The position numbers were made by a program, and so were the translations under genes. Shown here one piece after another: positions 28,101 through 37,320 of a stretch of DNA of 64,000 nucleotides; the first letter of the stretch is position 1, and each line of letters begins with the position of its first letter. The stretch comes from Scilla litardierei (Eukaryota; Streptophyta; Magnoliopsida; Asparagales; Asparagaceae), in assembly GCA_030789695.1 (NCBI GenBank), contig CM061132.1, forward strand, positions 159,632,817 through 159,696,816. The letters run 5' to 3'. The notes under the pieces were generated by a model. The model had not been told where the DNA came from and did not search any database. It worked only from the letters and a program-made list of their open reading frames with translations.

Positions 28101-31100
28101 AAACCGTTCCTTAAACCAATATTCTACCACTTGCACATGATAGGGAGCATAACTGGTATTTGAGAATTTCTAAATATTAAGCTCGAAAAATCACAACTCA
28201 AAAATCATACGGCAAATGAACCGTGCGACCCCTGCGAGTACACCTGCACTTGGGAGCTATACTATGCACCTGTTAGGGATACATAGCTGCTACAACCCAA
28301 AAAAAAATATTTGCATAGCTGCATGTCTCGCTGTGCCCCAAACTCATTTGTCTTTTACATCAGTCTTAACATATCTTATCCCTTTAGCATATGTTAGACC
28401 CTTCTTACATCATGTGTTCACTATATTCACATTGATTAAGCGATATAGTGGCTGGCCAGCAAACACATATGTCAATGTAAATCAAATAGTTTTCCATTCT
28501 GTACTCATGTCCATCTTTTCCGAACTAACCGCTTTCCTAACATGTCTCATAAGGCTAATTATTTCATCACCGTCGAAAAACATGCAAAAGTAGCAAACAT
28601 TAGTCCATCCCTTGAAGAACATAGATAAAATTTCAAGGGCAACCTTGAAACCATTTAGGTTTATAGGAACTCACATTGCGAGGAATAGGAATTACAAAAG
28701 TATTCATTCGCTTCCTATATAGTCGTTATAGCACATGTGGTATGACTCACATGTCATAGTGGTTAACTCTACACTAGAAAGCATGTGTCAATTGTAGAAA
28801 AAAACAAACACCACTATGCGGATCAAGTTACTACTAGCTCGCTATCTAGCGTCCGGTTATATACTTATCCGGCTTCGCCAAGTATTCATTATTCTGGGTC
28901 AATCATGATCGGTCTTAATCTCATTAGGCAGACCTCATCTTGACCTCTTGTCAAGGTGACATTGATAAACCTTATGAGGCAAGCTCCCACTAGCGCCAAA
29001 TTCATCATGTCTCATCTCAGCTTTTCACTAAGAAATCTGAGGCGATTGCTCATTTGAGTGAACCAATCTCCAACTTGGTGACACATTCTTTAAATTTGTG
29101 TGTAAGCATGCAAAGAAAGAAGACCATTATACACTATGTCTAAAATATCCATAGATATATATAAGACATAAGAATAAACATAATGTAAAATGACAAAGAC
29201 CATTAATACATACATCAAATTCTACGCAAACCTAGAGCTCGAACATGAGCATGATAAACATCTCTAGGGATGGGCTTTGTGAACGGATCAGCAACCATCC
29301 TATGCGTAGATATGTACTTAATAACCACCTCCTCTTTGTACACAATGTCTCTCACAATGTGTTGTTTGATTTCGATGTGCTTTGTCCTCCCATGATACTT
29401 GGGATCCTTCACTTAAGCAATACAAGCTTGATTATCATAGTGAATAGTCACGGGGTATGAAGTCTCTGCTGTAACTTGTAAGCTTTGTAAGAACCTCCTC
29501 AACCATACGGCCTCCTGAACCGATGCTGAACATGCAATGGACTCAGTCTCCATCGTGGATAAAGCTGTGCAAGATTGTTTCTTGCTGCTCCAAGTAACAG
29601 CACCATCACTCAGTAAGAAAGCATATCATGATGTCGATTTGCACTCATCCAGATCGACAGCCCAATCAGCATCTGTGTAACCCATCAGGCGCAAATCACT
29701 TCCTTGATAACACAAGGAATAGTCAATTGTTCCCCTCAAGTATCTAAGGATCCTCTTCATTGCCATCCAATGTTTATTCCCGGGGTTTGACTGGTAACGA
29801 CTTACCAAGCCAACATCATAACAAATATCCGGTCGGGTGCACATCATAGCATACATCAAGCTGTCCACGGCACTAGAGAATGAGACTCCTTCCATCTCTC
29901 TCTTCTCCTCTTGGGTCTGAGGACACATCTTAAGGCTTAGGTCGTCACCCTTTGCGATTGGAGTTTCAATGGGATTACTATTATGCATCTTAAAACGTTC
30001 AAGGATTGTACGAATGTATGACTCTTGTGAAAGAGCTAACAGTTTCCTTGAGCGGTCCCGGTGTATCTTAACACCAAGTACATAATTAGCTTCTCCCATA
30101 TCCTTCATCTCAAAATGAGATGATAACCATTGCTTAATGGTCACGATAAACTCCATATCGTTCCCAGCCAACAAGATGTCGTCAACATATAGAGATAGAA
30201 TAGGATTGTCATGTCCTTTTGACATAGACACAATGGTCTTCACTGATCATCGTAAACTCAGAAGATGTTATAGCTCGATGAAATTGAAAGTACCATTGCC
30301 TAGAAGATTGCTTTAAGCCATATATAGAACGTTGGATCTTGCAAACTTTGCGCTCATGGCCTTCCGTAATGAAACCTACAGGTTGTGCCAGGTAAATTTC
30401 TTCTTCTAGTTTCCCGTTAAGAAACGCAGTCTTAACGTCCATCTGATGCAATTTCAAATCCAATGTCGCAACGATGACTAAGATAAGACGAATTGAGGCA
30501 AACCTCACCACGGGTGAAAAAGTTTCCTCATAGTCAATACCCTCTTGTTGGGTATATCCTTTTGCTACTAAGCGGGCCTTATACCTATCGATGGATCCAT
30601 CCGCTTTTCGTTTGATCTTGAAAACCCATTTGTTTCCGATCGCCCGACGTCCATGCGGAAGATCAACCAAGTCCCATACATGGTTTTCCTTCGTCAATTC
30701 TAGTTCTTCTTCCATTGCAATTTTCCATTCAACCTATTTTGGGCAAGAGAGAGCTTCATGAACTGATCTAGGCTCTAAGTCATCATGCGGAGCAACCATA
30801 AAAGCTTCCCCTTCGATCTCAAAACGACGTCGAGGAATACTCCCACGATTACTTCTACGCACCTTAGACTCTTGTGACTCTTTCCTAGAAAAATCACCAA
30901 CCAATGTTTCTCTCCCACTAGTTTGAGATAGTTCATGTGAACTTTTACCAACTTCCACTGATTGGTTAGCAGGAAAACACTGGCTGGGTCAACCATCTCT
31001 TGAAGATGGAATTCCCTATCAATCTCTCTCTGTCTTGAAAAATCATTTTCCAAGAACGTAACATCTCGTGATTCGATTTCTGTTATACTTCCGTCCGATT

Positions 31101-34100
31101 GTTCGCCGATGAGCACATAACCCTTAGAGTGTTCAGAGTATCTTATGAAGATACACTTCTTACCTCTAGGACCCAATTTTCCATGGGGATGAGAAGTTTC
31201 GCGAACAAACGCTGCAGATCCCCAAGGCCTCAGATGGGTTAGGTCAGGTTTTCTTCCCGTCCATAACTCATATAGAATGGAAGTCACAGATTTGGAGGGC
31301 ACTAGGTTAAGTATGTAAGCAGCAGTCAATAATGCATCCCCCCAATATAAAACTGGGAGCTTAGCTTGCGCCATCATATAGACCTAACCATTTCAAGAAG
31401 TGTTCGATTCCTTCTTTCCGCTACACCATTTTGTTGTGGTGTGTATGGGATTGTCAATTGTCTAGTAATACCATTTTCATCACACAGTTCCTTGAACTGT
31501 TCAGATAGATATTCACGGCCTCGATATGTTCTCAAACACTTGATCGTTCTTTCCAATTGATTTTCGACCAAAGTGATATAACGTCTAAAGCACTGTAATG
31601 CTTCTGACTTACAAGAAATTAGGTACACATACCCGAATCGAGTGAAATCATCTGTAAAAGTGATGAAATATGAGGCCACATGCCTCGCCCTCACGTTCAT
31701 AGGACCACAGATGTCTGAATGAACCAATTGTAATGGAAATTCAGCTCTGGTAGCCTTCCCAAATGGTTTCTGTATTGCTTTTCCAGCCAAACATGATCCA
31801 CATGTGTCAAGATTGACTCGGGCGAGTGGGCCTAGAAAGCCTTCTCTAGCCAATCGATTCATTCAATTGACACCCACGTGACCAAGTCTAGCATGCCACA
31901 CATTTTCAATATTAGAAGTACTTGTGACATGAAAAACAACGATCAACATTACTACTAGCGACATCTTTAGTACAATCAAGTACAATGAAACCATCACAAG
32001 CATAACCAGAACCAAAGTAAACAGACCCTAGAGAAATGTTTAAACACATATCATGGAAATTCAAACTAAAACCTAACTTAAGCAAAGCTAAAACAGAGAC
32101 CAAGTCCCGACGGATCTCAGGAGCATACAAGACATCATGCAAGGTGAGAGTCCTCCCGCCACGCAAGTGTAGCTGACAAGTGCCGATACCCAGTACCGAA
32201 ACCTTGGAGTTATTTCCCACGTACAACCATCTTGGACCTTTAGGAATCCGCAGATACTCCACAAATGCTTCTCAATTTCTAGCTATGTGGTCTGTCGCTC
32301 CTGAGTCAACAATCCACAAAGGATGAGATTCTGCAAGCATTACGCAACTAGAAACAAAAGCATACTTAAAAGTAGAGTTCAAGGATAATACCTTCTTTGC
32401 CCCAGTGCATTCACGAGCAAAGTGACCCAATGCGCCACAGTTGTAGTATTTCATTTTGGTCTTATCCTTGCCTCCGCGCTTGCCACGCTTGGCATATTTG
32501 CCTTTCTTTTTAGGATTAGTTTGATAAGGAGCCTTGTTTCCGTTACCTTTCTTGCGCTTATAGCCCAAGCTCGAACTCGCAATGTTGGCCTCGTTAAAAG
32601 GTTTAGCAGCCTCTAGTCGATCATCCTCTAACTCAAGATGACGTGATATGTCCTCAAATATTTTCACATTGACATTGTGTCATCTCCCTTTTCATATGAT
32701 TCCAACTTTCAGGTAACGAGCGGAGAACTGCTTGGATTTGTTGTTCATCAGATATAATCTAACAAGCTGATTTGAGTTCTCTAATCATGTTTGACATGAC
32801 TCTAAGATGCTGCCTCATCGATTGATTTGGGCGCTTCTTATAGTCATTAAACCTTTGATTAAGTCTCCTAAGCTTGGTCGCCGATGTGGCGCCAAACTTT
32901 TCTTTCAAGGCCTCCCACATGCCTTTTGCAGTTTCGTATTGTTCAAACTCACACATGAGATCATCTTGCATACAATTCAGCAATGTGATGCGAGCGATGC
33001 TGTTCTTTCTTTTCCAAGCAACATATGCCTCTTGATCTCTCTTGTGCTGAGCTGTAGTACCCTGCTCAGGCTCCTCTATGAGATGGAAAAGAGTCTCTTT
33101 CACCTCTTGCTCCTCGAGGACATACTGAACTTTGCGGTACCAAATGTCAAAATTGTCACCGTCCAGTTTGTCTCCTCGGTTGAGCTCAGCAATAATGTTC
33201 TTACAAGCAGACGACATTCCTGTTTAAACACTTAGAGACATTATTATCTTTGCATACATTTACGCTCAACACAACACATAATCTTGCAATGAACACAAAT
33301 TATTTCATAGTAATTTCATTCATAATACGAGATCGAGAGTTTACTGTGTTTCCAATCATCACCCATATAAAAATTAATTACTACAAAATAGACTGTTTCA
33401 CGCAAAATTTTATGTTCTAAACAAATTAGAACTCCCACTAAATCAATGTATTATATTAGCATGGATTAACAAATAAAACATGCTGTTAACAACATAATTT
33501 GATTCATAATTGCAGGCTCATAGACTGATGCAAGGCCTAGTACATATTCAAGGGCCAGTAAAAGAATGCTGATTTCAAATCACTATAAAAAACAACAGTA
33601 GGCCCAAGTGAATGGGTGGTCAGAAAACCAAAAAAAAATCAGGCCTAAAAGGCCATCAATTAATAAGAATGGGTTGGTTTGTCAATCATTTCATGTATTG
33701 GACACATGTGGACCATTTCTCTCATGTCCCTATCAACAGAGAAGCCTTCTCATTAAATGATAAAAAAATACAGTATATCATGACTTCCTTTAATAAGTTG
33801 GCTTAATAAAATGAAAACCCATGGAAGACATCACGTTGTCTTCCCCCAGGCTGAGCAATGAATAAATGAATGCCAAAAAACAAACAGCATGCCCCAAAAA
33901 TGCAGGGCCGATTATAATGGATCATTAAATATACCCAATGTAAATCAATTGAATCATGGCCTAAAGAAATTCATAATACTGTTGCAATAACATCATGCAT
34001 TAATAAACCTGCAAAAATGTTATGCAATTCAATTCCTCTGCAGAAGGAAGCAATTAATGCTAATCAATTTCCTTCCTAAAAAATAAATTAATAGGGATGT

Positions 34101-36150
34101 GTACTGAAAACCGGGGCTGAGGCAATAATTAAAAGAAAAAAATGAAACACACTTCGCCCATTCAAATCCCCAAAAAAATCTACTCCCACTGAGGGGCGGA
34201 GCACCCCCGAGCATTGGCCGAGGGGCGGAGCCCGTCATCCGCGCTGAGGAGGCCGCACAGAGCGACGCAAGGGCGGAGGGAGAGGCAGCGAGGCCAGATC
34301 CGCAGGGGCATACCTCATCCGAGCGACACTTCGACTGAATATGGGGCAGAGTTCAACCACTTCGCCATGTTAATAGATTGCAATTAGCATGTTGTGGGCA
34401 GAACCCCCCTTTTGGGCCAGGGAATCACGGCGGTCTGTGAGGCCCTAGGGCCCGAGCAACATTCGCCGACACAAAGCCCAAGCCTCGAACGGCAGCGTTA
34501 GCGACGACCGAAACTCATTGCCAACGTTTCAGATCTGAAGCTTCATAATACCAAAATCGAAGAGATTTCATGCAAAATTGAAGCAATGCATAGGCAACCA
34601 AATGCTCTGATACCATTGTTACATATAAGCAGCGGAATCTGAATATCGAAGATCATACCTTAGCCCGGTAACTTGGTGAAACAAGTCCAGAATTCGTCGA
34701 GGATCTGACGCAGAGATCGGAAAGAAATCACGGACGGAAATCGACCTTTAGCCACCGTTCAAGTGTCCTTCCAGTTTGATTTGGCGGAGCTTTCTCTCTC
34801 TAGAAATTCTTCACGTTTGCATCCTTAAGTGTTCTTCTTCTCACTGCAATCTCTCTTTTTTATAAACTCCATATCGAGAGTAGTTAAGAGAGAGGTTACT
34901 GGGATTAGTGGGAATAACTTCCCATTATTGGTTCGGTTATGCTGCCCATCATGGGCACAAACCGTTCCTTAAACCAACCAGGACAATGACGGCAATGACT
35001 TCCTCAAACTCAATGTGGATTCATTTTTGAGTTTGAATGCTACATTAGAGAATAACAGCCAGTCAGCTTAAGATTAAAGAAGAGCTCGAGTTCTATAACA
35101 TGTTATAAATGGGGGACCCATAGTTATCTTTTATCAGTGAAGCCACAAACTGGCATCATATCTAACCGAAAAGCACAAGTTAATGGATAGTGACCCAACT
35201 ACTAATTTATAGACATCACATTTCTTCTATTTTGTTTAATGTGGGACTATTATTATTATTCTCAACATCATGCATACTAGTGAAATTCATATGGGTCAGA
35301 AACCCTTCACGAAACCAGACTGGAATCCATTAGTTCTACTGATTCCCCTTTTAACATGTCCAACTTTCTGTGACATTGTTGAACATTGATGATCCTGACT
35401 GGCTTCTGGAGGTTCACATTGTGCAAAGAGACTTCCTGTTTCTTTCCATGAAATTGTTGGGATCTAATCCAATTATTTGCGCACACACTAAGGATGCGAA
35501 TGTAACAGACTCTTACTAGGCCTATTAGATCCGAAGTTGGATCCATGTTTATTTTATGAGAGCTTCTTGTGTCCTACAATATAACGTCATAAGCTTGTTC
35601 TAGTTTGACCTTCAGTCATCTGTTTTTCTCAATAGCGATCAAATAATCTGTGTATGTTTTTTTTTTTTTTGCATCTCGTTATTATAGGTAAATACAGTGG
35701 ACGCAAAGTTTATATTCATTTAAACTTTTTATTCTTTGGCAGACAAACACTATGATCTACCAAGATGTATTTGCATGTGTGCCCAATGATCTCATACACT
35801 CCAGGTACGTGGATTTCACATTGCTTGGTCAATTTTTACCTTCTTTTTTACTGCTGTTTGTCCCCGGTCCGCGTAAAAATACATGTATCATCACATGCAG
35901 ATCTTCCATACGCCAAAGCATGTCCTACTGGAAGGAGAAACTTGGCCATACAACAATCGATCTTGGGATCGCCCCGGAGAAGCTGGAATCATACCAAAAC
36001 GGAGACATGAAAAACACCGACCCCTTGGATAGATTGCAGGCGGTGAGGGGCCATCTCGTTTCGTTTCCTTTGGATTTCATGTGCCAGGAGGACTTGAGAC
36101 CAGTCTTCAATGAGAGCGAATTTTATGCCTCTCCCCAAGTATTTCACTAA
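2968..36150 (+). CDS. PLDZETA: Phospholipase D zeta (PX/PH-type PLD), 3' part, 7 exons
   Basis: This gene encodes the C-terminal 318 residues of a plant zeta-type phospholipase D, which hydrolyses phosphatidylcholine and related lipids to phosphatidic acid at membranes. Exons read 2968-3114, 3193-3390, 4572-4673, 18543-18674, 19667-19732, 35743-35804 and 35901-36150. All have AG/GT borders and the joined frame is open to TAA at 36148-36150. Exon 3 carries the second HKD motif (HSKLMIIDD followed by GSAN), so the visible catalytic half is intact. The end, YASPQVFH, matches the conserved C-terminus of the family, where free carboxyl ends are typical. Family members are about 1,050-1,100 residues, so the PX and PH domains and the first HKD lie upstream of the window; I saw no earlier exon in 1-2967. 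Introns 3 and 5 are 13,869 and 16,010 bp and full of retroelements. Identification rests on near-continuous similarity to PLD zeta recalled from the family. Confidence 0.93.
3193..3390 (+). CDS. PLDZETA: PLD zeta exon
   Basis: Sixty-six codons run from [20 protein letters not shown] to GPLATNL, bounded by TTTCAG and gtgagt. This is the core segment between the two HKD motifs of PX/PH-PLDs. The following intron is 1,181 bp and contains an imperfect 71-bp tandem duplication. Confidence 0.92.
4223..4345. repeat. Imperfect 71-bp tandem duplication in PLD intron
   Basis: GGGAGGCCTAGCCAAAATT at 4223 returns as GGGAGGCCTTGCCAAAATT at 4294. Both units also carry a CA(G/A)TTGAC..TATGGGAACC block. Confidence 0.75.
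4572..4673 (+). CDS. PLDZETA: PLD zeta exon with second HKD catalytic motif
   Basis: Thirty-four codons begin [12 protein letters not shown] and continue with [17 protein letters not shown]. The H-x-K-x4-D residues and the GSxN tail of the second catalytic motif are present. The acceptor is CTTGTAG and the donor gtactg. This exon precedes the 13.9-kb intron. Confidence 0.93.
5206..5325. repeat. Degenerate short tandem repeat
   Basis: Units resembling AACCACTC-(A/T)-CATTACACCTT recur about five times. Nothing coding was seen. Confidence 0.6.
5335..5870 (-). pseudogene. Copia RNase H remnant in PLD intron
   Basis: Read on the minus strand this resembles the end of a Ty1/copia polyprotein. [16 protein letters not shown] matches the RNase H block around [21 protein letters not shown] matches R-T-K-H-I-E-I-D, and the tail resembles the QLADIFTK region. 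Several stops and frameshifts break it. No LTR is recognisable next to it, so it is an old fragment lodged in the 13.9-kb PLD intron. Confidence 0.7.
6715..7090. mobile_element. Long inverted-repeat MITE (A)
   Basis: The element begins GAGGAGGGATCAAATGACCC and ends with its reverse complement. The arms stay complementary for about 145 bp with few mismatches (including Cs/Gs around the CATGTGTTTTGCC block) around a spacer of about 85 bp. It sits in a TA-rich run and abuts an (AT)n tract on the right. It has no transposase, so it is a fold-back, non-autonomous DNA element, probably TA-targeting. Confidence 0.85.
7091..7148. repeat. (AT)n microsatellite
   Basis: About 29 AT dinucleotides lie exactly between two inverted-repeat MITEs. 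Confidence 0.97.
7149..7545. mobile_element. Long inverted-repeat MITE (B) with subterminal hairpins
   Basis: The ends are GGTAAAGTGTTCCTAGG and its complement, with imperfect arms of roughly 190 bp. Each arm carries its own near-perfect palindrome, GACTCCTTAGATT plus one base plus the complement, at 7168-7194 and 7499-7525. TA repeats flank both sides. No coding capacity was found. It differs in sequence from MITE A. Confidence 0.85.
7560..8282. other. Unclassified intronic DNA
   Basis: The segment contains short repeats of ACAACCTAAAT and GGATGGAT near 7570-7690. Sequence from about 8100 on may belong to the element into which the 8288 gypsy element inserted. I recognise no gene. Confidence 0.3.
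8288..10850 (+). mobile_element. Gag-only gypsy LTR retrotransposon with TSD GTTTC
   Basis: LTRs at 8288-8626 and 10505-10850 are clearly homologous and end CGGATCTATCA. A GTTTC target-site duplication lies at 8283-8287 and 10851-10855. A PBS-like TTGGAATCAGAGC follows the left LTR. The interior has gag sequence up to the zinc knuckle ([11 protein letters not shown]) near 10320 and then jumps to the integrase-tail motif YLEDKVDF near 10470. Protease, RT, RNase H and nearly all of integrase are therefore missing. The gag frame is itself broken. It must have moved in trans or been deleted after insertion. Confidence 0.9.
8653..10460 (+). pseudogene. Gypsy gag pseudogene
   Basis: The coding start [16 protein letters not shown] leads through a stop near 8890 and later frameshifts. 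Recognisable pieces are the [15 protein letters not shown] retro-gag motif near 9675 (frameshifted), [15 protein letters not shown] near 9920, and the zinc knuckle [11 protein letters not shown] near 10315, which follows an in-frame stop. The GC-rich stretch at 9030-9260 is the Gly/Pro spacer, also seen in the 50057 element. It no longer encodes a full capsid protein. Confidence 0.75.
10856..11442. other. Retroelement-like flanking DNA
   Basis: The segment contains GCGGGCCGTGACAC near 11370, an ending often met in plant LTRs, and promoter-like TATATG stretches. It is probably the right half of the element split by the 8288 insertion. No coding sequence was recognised. Confidence 0.3.
12680..14117. 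other. Non-coding interior of the 11448 copia element
   Basis: AT-rich sequence with several CTCCCCCTAAG/CTCCCCCTTT-like tracts next to the LTR, which read as purine tracts on the element's strand. The pol genes expected here are absent. Confidence 0.5.
14118..15457 (-). pseudogene. Copia gag pseudogene
   Basis: Minus-strand pieces in order are: a segment containing [20 protein letters not shown] (15457-15221), a segment with [14 protein letters not shown] (15044-14832), Lys/Glu/Asn-rich coiled-coil-like sequence around 14400-14830, and a zinc knuckle [14 protein letters not shown] (about 14160-14200). The C-x2-C-x4-H-x4-C residues are complete. Stops and frame changes separate the pieces, so it is non-functional. 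Confidence 0.7.
16559..18542. other. PLD intron DNA without recognised genes
   Basis: AT-rich sequence leads into exon 4 of the visible PLD gene. A GC-richer patch at 18000-18150 has no recognisable coding content. Confidence 0.4.
18543..18674 (+). CDS. PLDZETA: PLD zeta exon
   Basis: Forty-four codons start [17 protein letters not shown] and include [17 protein letters not shown], the conserved PLD block after the second HKD. It is bounded by TTGCAG and gttagt. It is separated from the HKD exon by 13,869 bp of transposon-filled intron, yet the reading frame (phase 0) is kept exactly. Confidence 0.92.
19125..19290 (-). mobile_element. Possible tRNA-derived SINE
   Basis: On the minus strand TGGCTCATTG resembles an A box and GGGTTTAAACC a B box of an RNA polymerase III promoter, at tRNA-like spacing. 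It sits in the PLD intron between two exons. I did not find a clear tail or target-site duplication. Confidence 0.35.
19667..19732 (+). CDS. PLDZETA: PLD zeta micro-exon
   Basis: A 66-bp, 22-codon exon ([20 protein letters not shown] and two more residues) lies between TTTCAG and gtgaga. It fits PLD zeta between the LRRGE and [10 protein letters not shown] segments. The 16,010-bp intron follows directly; its G-homopolymer begins about 110 bp downstream. Confidence 0.88.
19843..19859. repeat. 17-base G homopolymer
   Basis: An uninterrupted G run lies 110 bp into the 16-kb PLD intron. Its length may be unreliable in assembly. Confidence 0.95.
19892..24008 (+). mobile_element. Pol-deleted copia element with TSD TATGG
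   Basis: LTRs at 19892-20786 and 23077-24008 begin TGTTGTTTTTATATGCTG and end CCG(T/C)AA(C/T)A. TATGG duplications lie at 19887-19891 and 24009-24013. The PBS TGTGGTATCAGAGC follows the left LTR. The 2.3-kb interior has gag, protease and integrase traces but no reverse transcriptase or RNase H, so it is an internal-deletion derivative. The LTRs hold repeated CAGACGTCTGG-like palindromes. Confidence 0.9.
20835..23070 (+). pseudogene. Copia gag-protease-integrase remnant
   Basis: Gag begins [18 protein letters not shown], then stops appear where Trp or Gln codons are expected. The protease region reads [11 protein letters not shown] near 21710; copia proteases normally have D-S/T-G, so the DIG triplet is abnormal. 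A GAG-pre-integrase-like stretch and integrase traces follow to about 22880. No RT motif exists before the right LTR. Confidence 0.65.
24014..24780. other. PLD intron DNA without recognised genes
   Basis: AT-rich sequence; nothing recognised. Confidence 0.4.
24781..24985. repeat. Dispersed non-coding repeat (family A, copy 2)
   Basis: It shares ATATCTAAC-AAAAGC..AA, an ATAGA(A/C)(G/A)TCA stretch and CAATGTGGG(C/A)C(A/T)ATTATTATTATTCT with the copy near 35120-35265. Confidence 0.5.
26164..26360 (+). repeat. 197-bp fragment identical to copia LTR 23295-23491
   Basis: By eye every base from GCAAACTGGGACGAC to GGGCTATTTA is identical to the right LTR of the 19892 element, while its two LTRs differ from each other at many sites. 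Sequence on both sides is unrelated to that LTR. Confidence 0.9.
26361..26668 (+). repeat. Direct repeat, left copy
   Basis: Starts AAGTGTGTGGATTTTCAATC and ends CAATAATCAAGA. It matches 27307-27614 with a few per cent difference. Confidence 0.9.
26669..27269 (-). mobile_element. Non-autonomous Helitron, 601 bp
   Basis: On the minus strand it starts A|TCTATATTACATTT and ends with a GC hairpin (CCGTGCC, GGCG loop, GGCACGG), eleven bases, then CTAG|T. The 5' TC, 3' hairpin, CTRR end and insertion between host A and T without target duplication are the Helitron signature. It encodes no Rep/helicase. Confidence 0.75.
27307..27619 (+). repeat. Direct repeat, right copy
   Basis: A near-identical partner of 26361-26668. 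The two copies flank the Helitron. Confidence 0.9.
28119..29214. other. 3' non-coding region of the 27764 copia element
   Basis: About 1.1 kb lies between the RNase H end and the LTR on the element's 3' side. No coding motif was seen. Confidence 0.5.
29215..32262 (-). pseudogene. Copia pol (integrase, reverse transcriptase, RNase H)
   Basis: From right to left come the protease/GAG-pre-integrase tail (32262-31912), integrase with [28 protein letters not shown] and [10 protein letters not shown] (31862-31374), the IN-RT linker (31377-30775), RT with [10 protein letters not shown] and [20 protein letters not shown] (30715-30209), the YVDD catalytic box (about 30190) and RNase H (TDADW near 29660, [10 protein letters not shown] near 29380). 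The catalytic residues I can see are kept, but the polyprotein is split into at least six frames. Confidence 0.9.
32272..33217 (-). pseudogene. Copia gag and protease start
   Basis: Gag begins [18 protein letters not shown] with the [13 protein letters not shown] core typical of copia capsids. It breaks near 32760 and resumes at 32667 with a basic stretch and a zinc knuckle reading [14 protein letters not shown], where the first Cys of C-x2-C-x4-H-x4-C is replaced by Tyr. The protease active site [10 protein letters not shown] is intact. The 1.4 kb between the PBS and gag is leader DNA. Confidence 0.85.
35040..35270. repeat. Dispersed non-coding repeat (family A, copy 3)
   Basis: It shares several blocks with 24781-24985, ending TTTAATGTGGGACTATTATT. 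It lies between the 27764 copia element and the last two PLD exons. Confidence 0.5.
35743..35804 (+). CDS. PLDZETA: PLD zeta exon
   Basis: Sixty-two bases encode [20 protein letters not shown] plus the first two bases of a split Arg codon, ending at CCAG/gtacgt. The acceptor TTTGGCAG follows a pyrimidine-rich stretch. This is the only visible exon junction of the gene that is not phase 0. Confidence 0.9.
35901..36150 (+). CDS. PLDZETA: PLD zeta last exon
   Basis: The exon completes the split Arg codon and reads [18 protein letters not shown] onward to the C-terminus ASPQVFH and [18 protein letters not shown] and RPVFNE are conserved in the family. The intron before it is 96 bp. A candidate polyadenylation hexamer lies about 176 bp downstream. 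Confidence 0.93.
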
Positions 36151-36325
36151 TCTATACCGTACACGACAAATTCCATGTATAGTGGTTTTTTGGGAGTAAA
36201 AATTCTATTATACTTGTATATCGCGGCGGCAGCACCGCTTGTACATAAGTTTATTAATCAGGAAGAAGAAAAGAGATGGCGGAGGGCGTAGATAACCATT
36301 ATTGGTACGATCAGTTGTAGCTTCT

Positions 36326-36331
36326 AATAAA
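36326..36331 (+). terminator. Candidate poly(A) signal of PLD zeta
   Basis: AATAAA lies 176 bp after the PLD stop codon in an AT-rich stretch, at a plausible 3'-UTR distance. Plant polyadenylation signals are loose, so this is only a candidate. Confidence 0.4.
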
Positions 36332-37314
36332 ATGCCGATCGATGATTCTTTCATTGGAAGGAAGAATGTATCTCTCCCATCTTTCTATGACTGTAACATA
36401 TCATTTAACATATTTATATATTTTTTGTTCTAAAGATGTCTTACTGACTTGGATATATGAACGCCCACGCCGTTTATTGCTGTTTATTATATGAACAATG
36501 TCCCTCCCAAGTTCTATATATTTCTTATGAGGTATTTGGAACTGTATGATACATGTATTATGGATTGACAGTCTTTATGTAGTAGTACTAGAAATAATCC
36601 CTGCACATCAACCGCCCTCATTTGTAAGTTGTAACATGGATTAAGTTGCATGCTTATGTTTTTTTTTTTTTTTGGTTTGGGGGTTGTATTTGAAATTCAA
36701 CATATTTGCCAGGTTTTTTTTGGGGATGTGGGGGTGGCATATATCCTCCAAAATTAGCAGTAGTAGTTTTTTCCCTAATTAATTAATAATAATAATATTA
36801 TTATTATTAGAAATTTGGGCGTTAACTAGCTAGAGGAAATTTTCTCATTGGCTAGCGGAAACCTCCTACCCTCTTATTTTTTTTCTTCGATCCAAGACGT
36901 TCATATTTTGATCTTCATGTTCTAAAACCTTAAATTATCTATTTTAAAGTAAATTTAAGTGTTTTTGTTGGTTCATTCGCAGCAATAGAACGTTGTGCAG
37001 TTGTTAAATGAACAATCAGAACTTATAGGGTTCACCTAAAAACTGATGGTTTAGAATTTTAGAACATGAATAAAATGAACAGATTTGATTGTAATAAAAG
37101 GATGGGAATTGGATGTGTGAGCTAGCCACGGTGGAAAATTCCTTCTAGTTGAGGGGTTAGGGACCGAGGGGTTAGGTCGTTCGTCCGTTGGACCGGCTGA
37201 TGGAACAGCCATTGGATTAGATTAAAATTAAAAGAAACACCCGATTAAAAACATAACCACCTTGTTCTCTCCCAATTATCCCCCTCAATTCTCTCTCCCC
37301 CTTTTCCCTTCGCT
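36332..37314. other. Intergenic DNA 3' of PLD zeta
   Basis: AT-rich sequence with a poly-T tract near 36660 and an AT palindrome near 36785-36810. No gene was recognised. Confidence 0.4.
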
Positions 37315-37320
37315 CATGGT

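Larger units (their letters stand above)
27764..34976 (-). mobile_element. Near-complete Ty1/copia element, decayed
   Basis: LTRs at 27764-28118 and 34617-34976 begin TGTTACATAT and end TTAAACCA on the plus strand. The primer-binding site (complement of GCTCTGATACCAT, about 34604-34616) adjoins the right LTR, so the element reads leftwards. Gag, protease, integrase, RT and RNase H follow in copia order. Stops and frameshifts break the polyprotein. Five-base flanks (ATGAC left, ACCAG right) do not match, so no target duplication is visible. It fills much of the 16-kb PLD intron. Confidence 0.92.
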
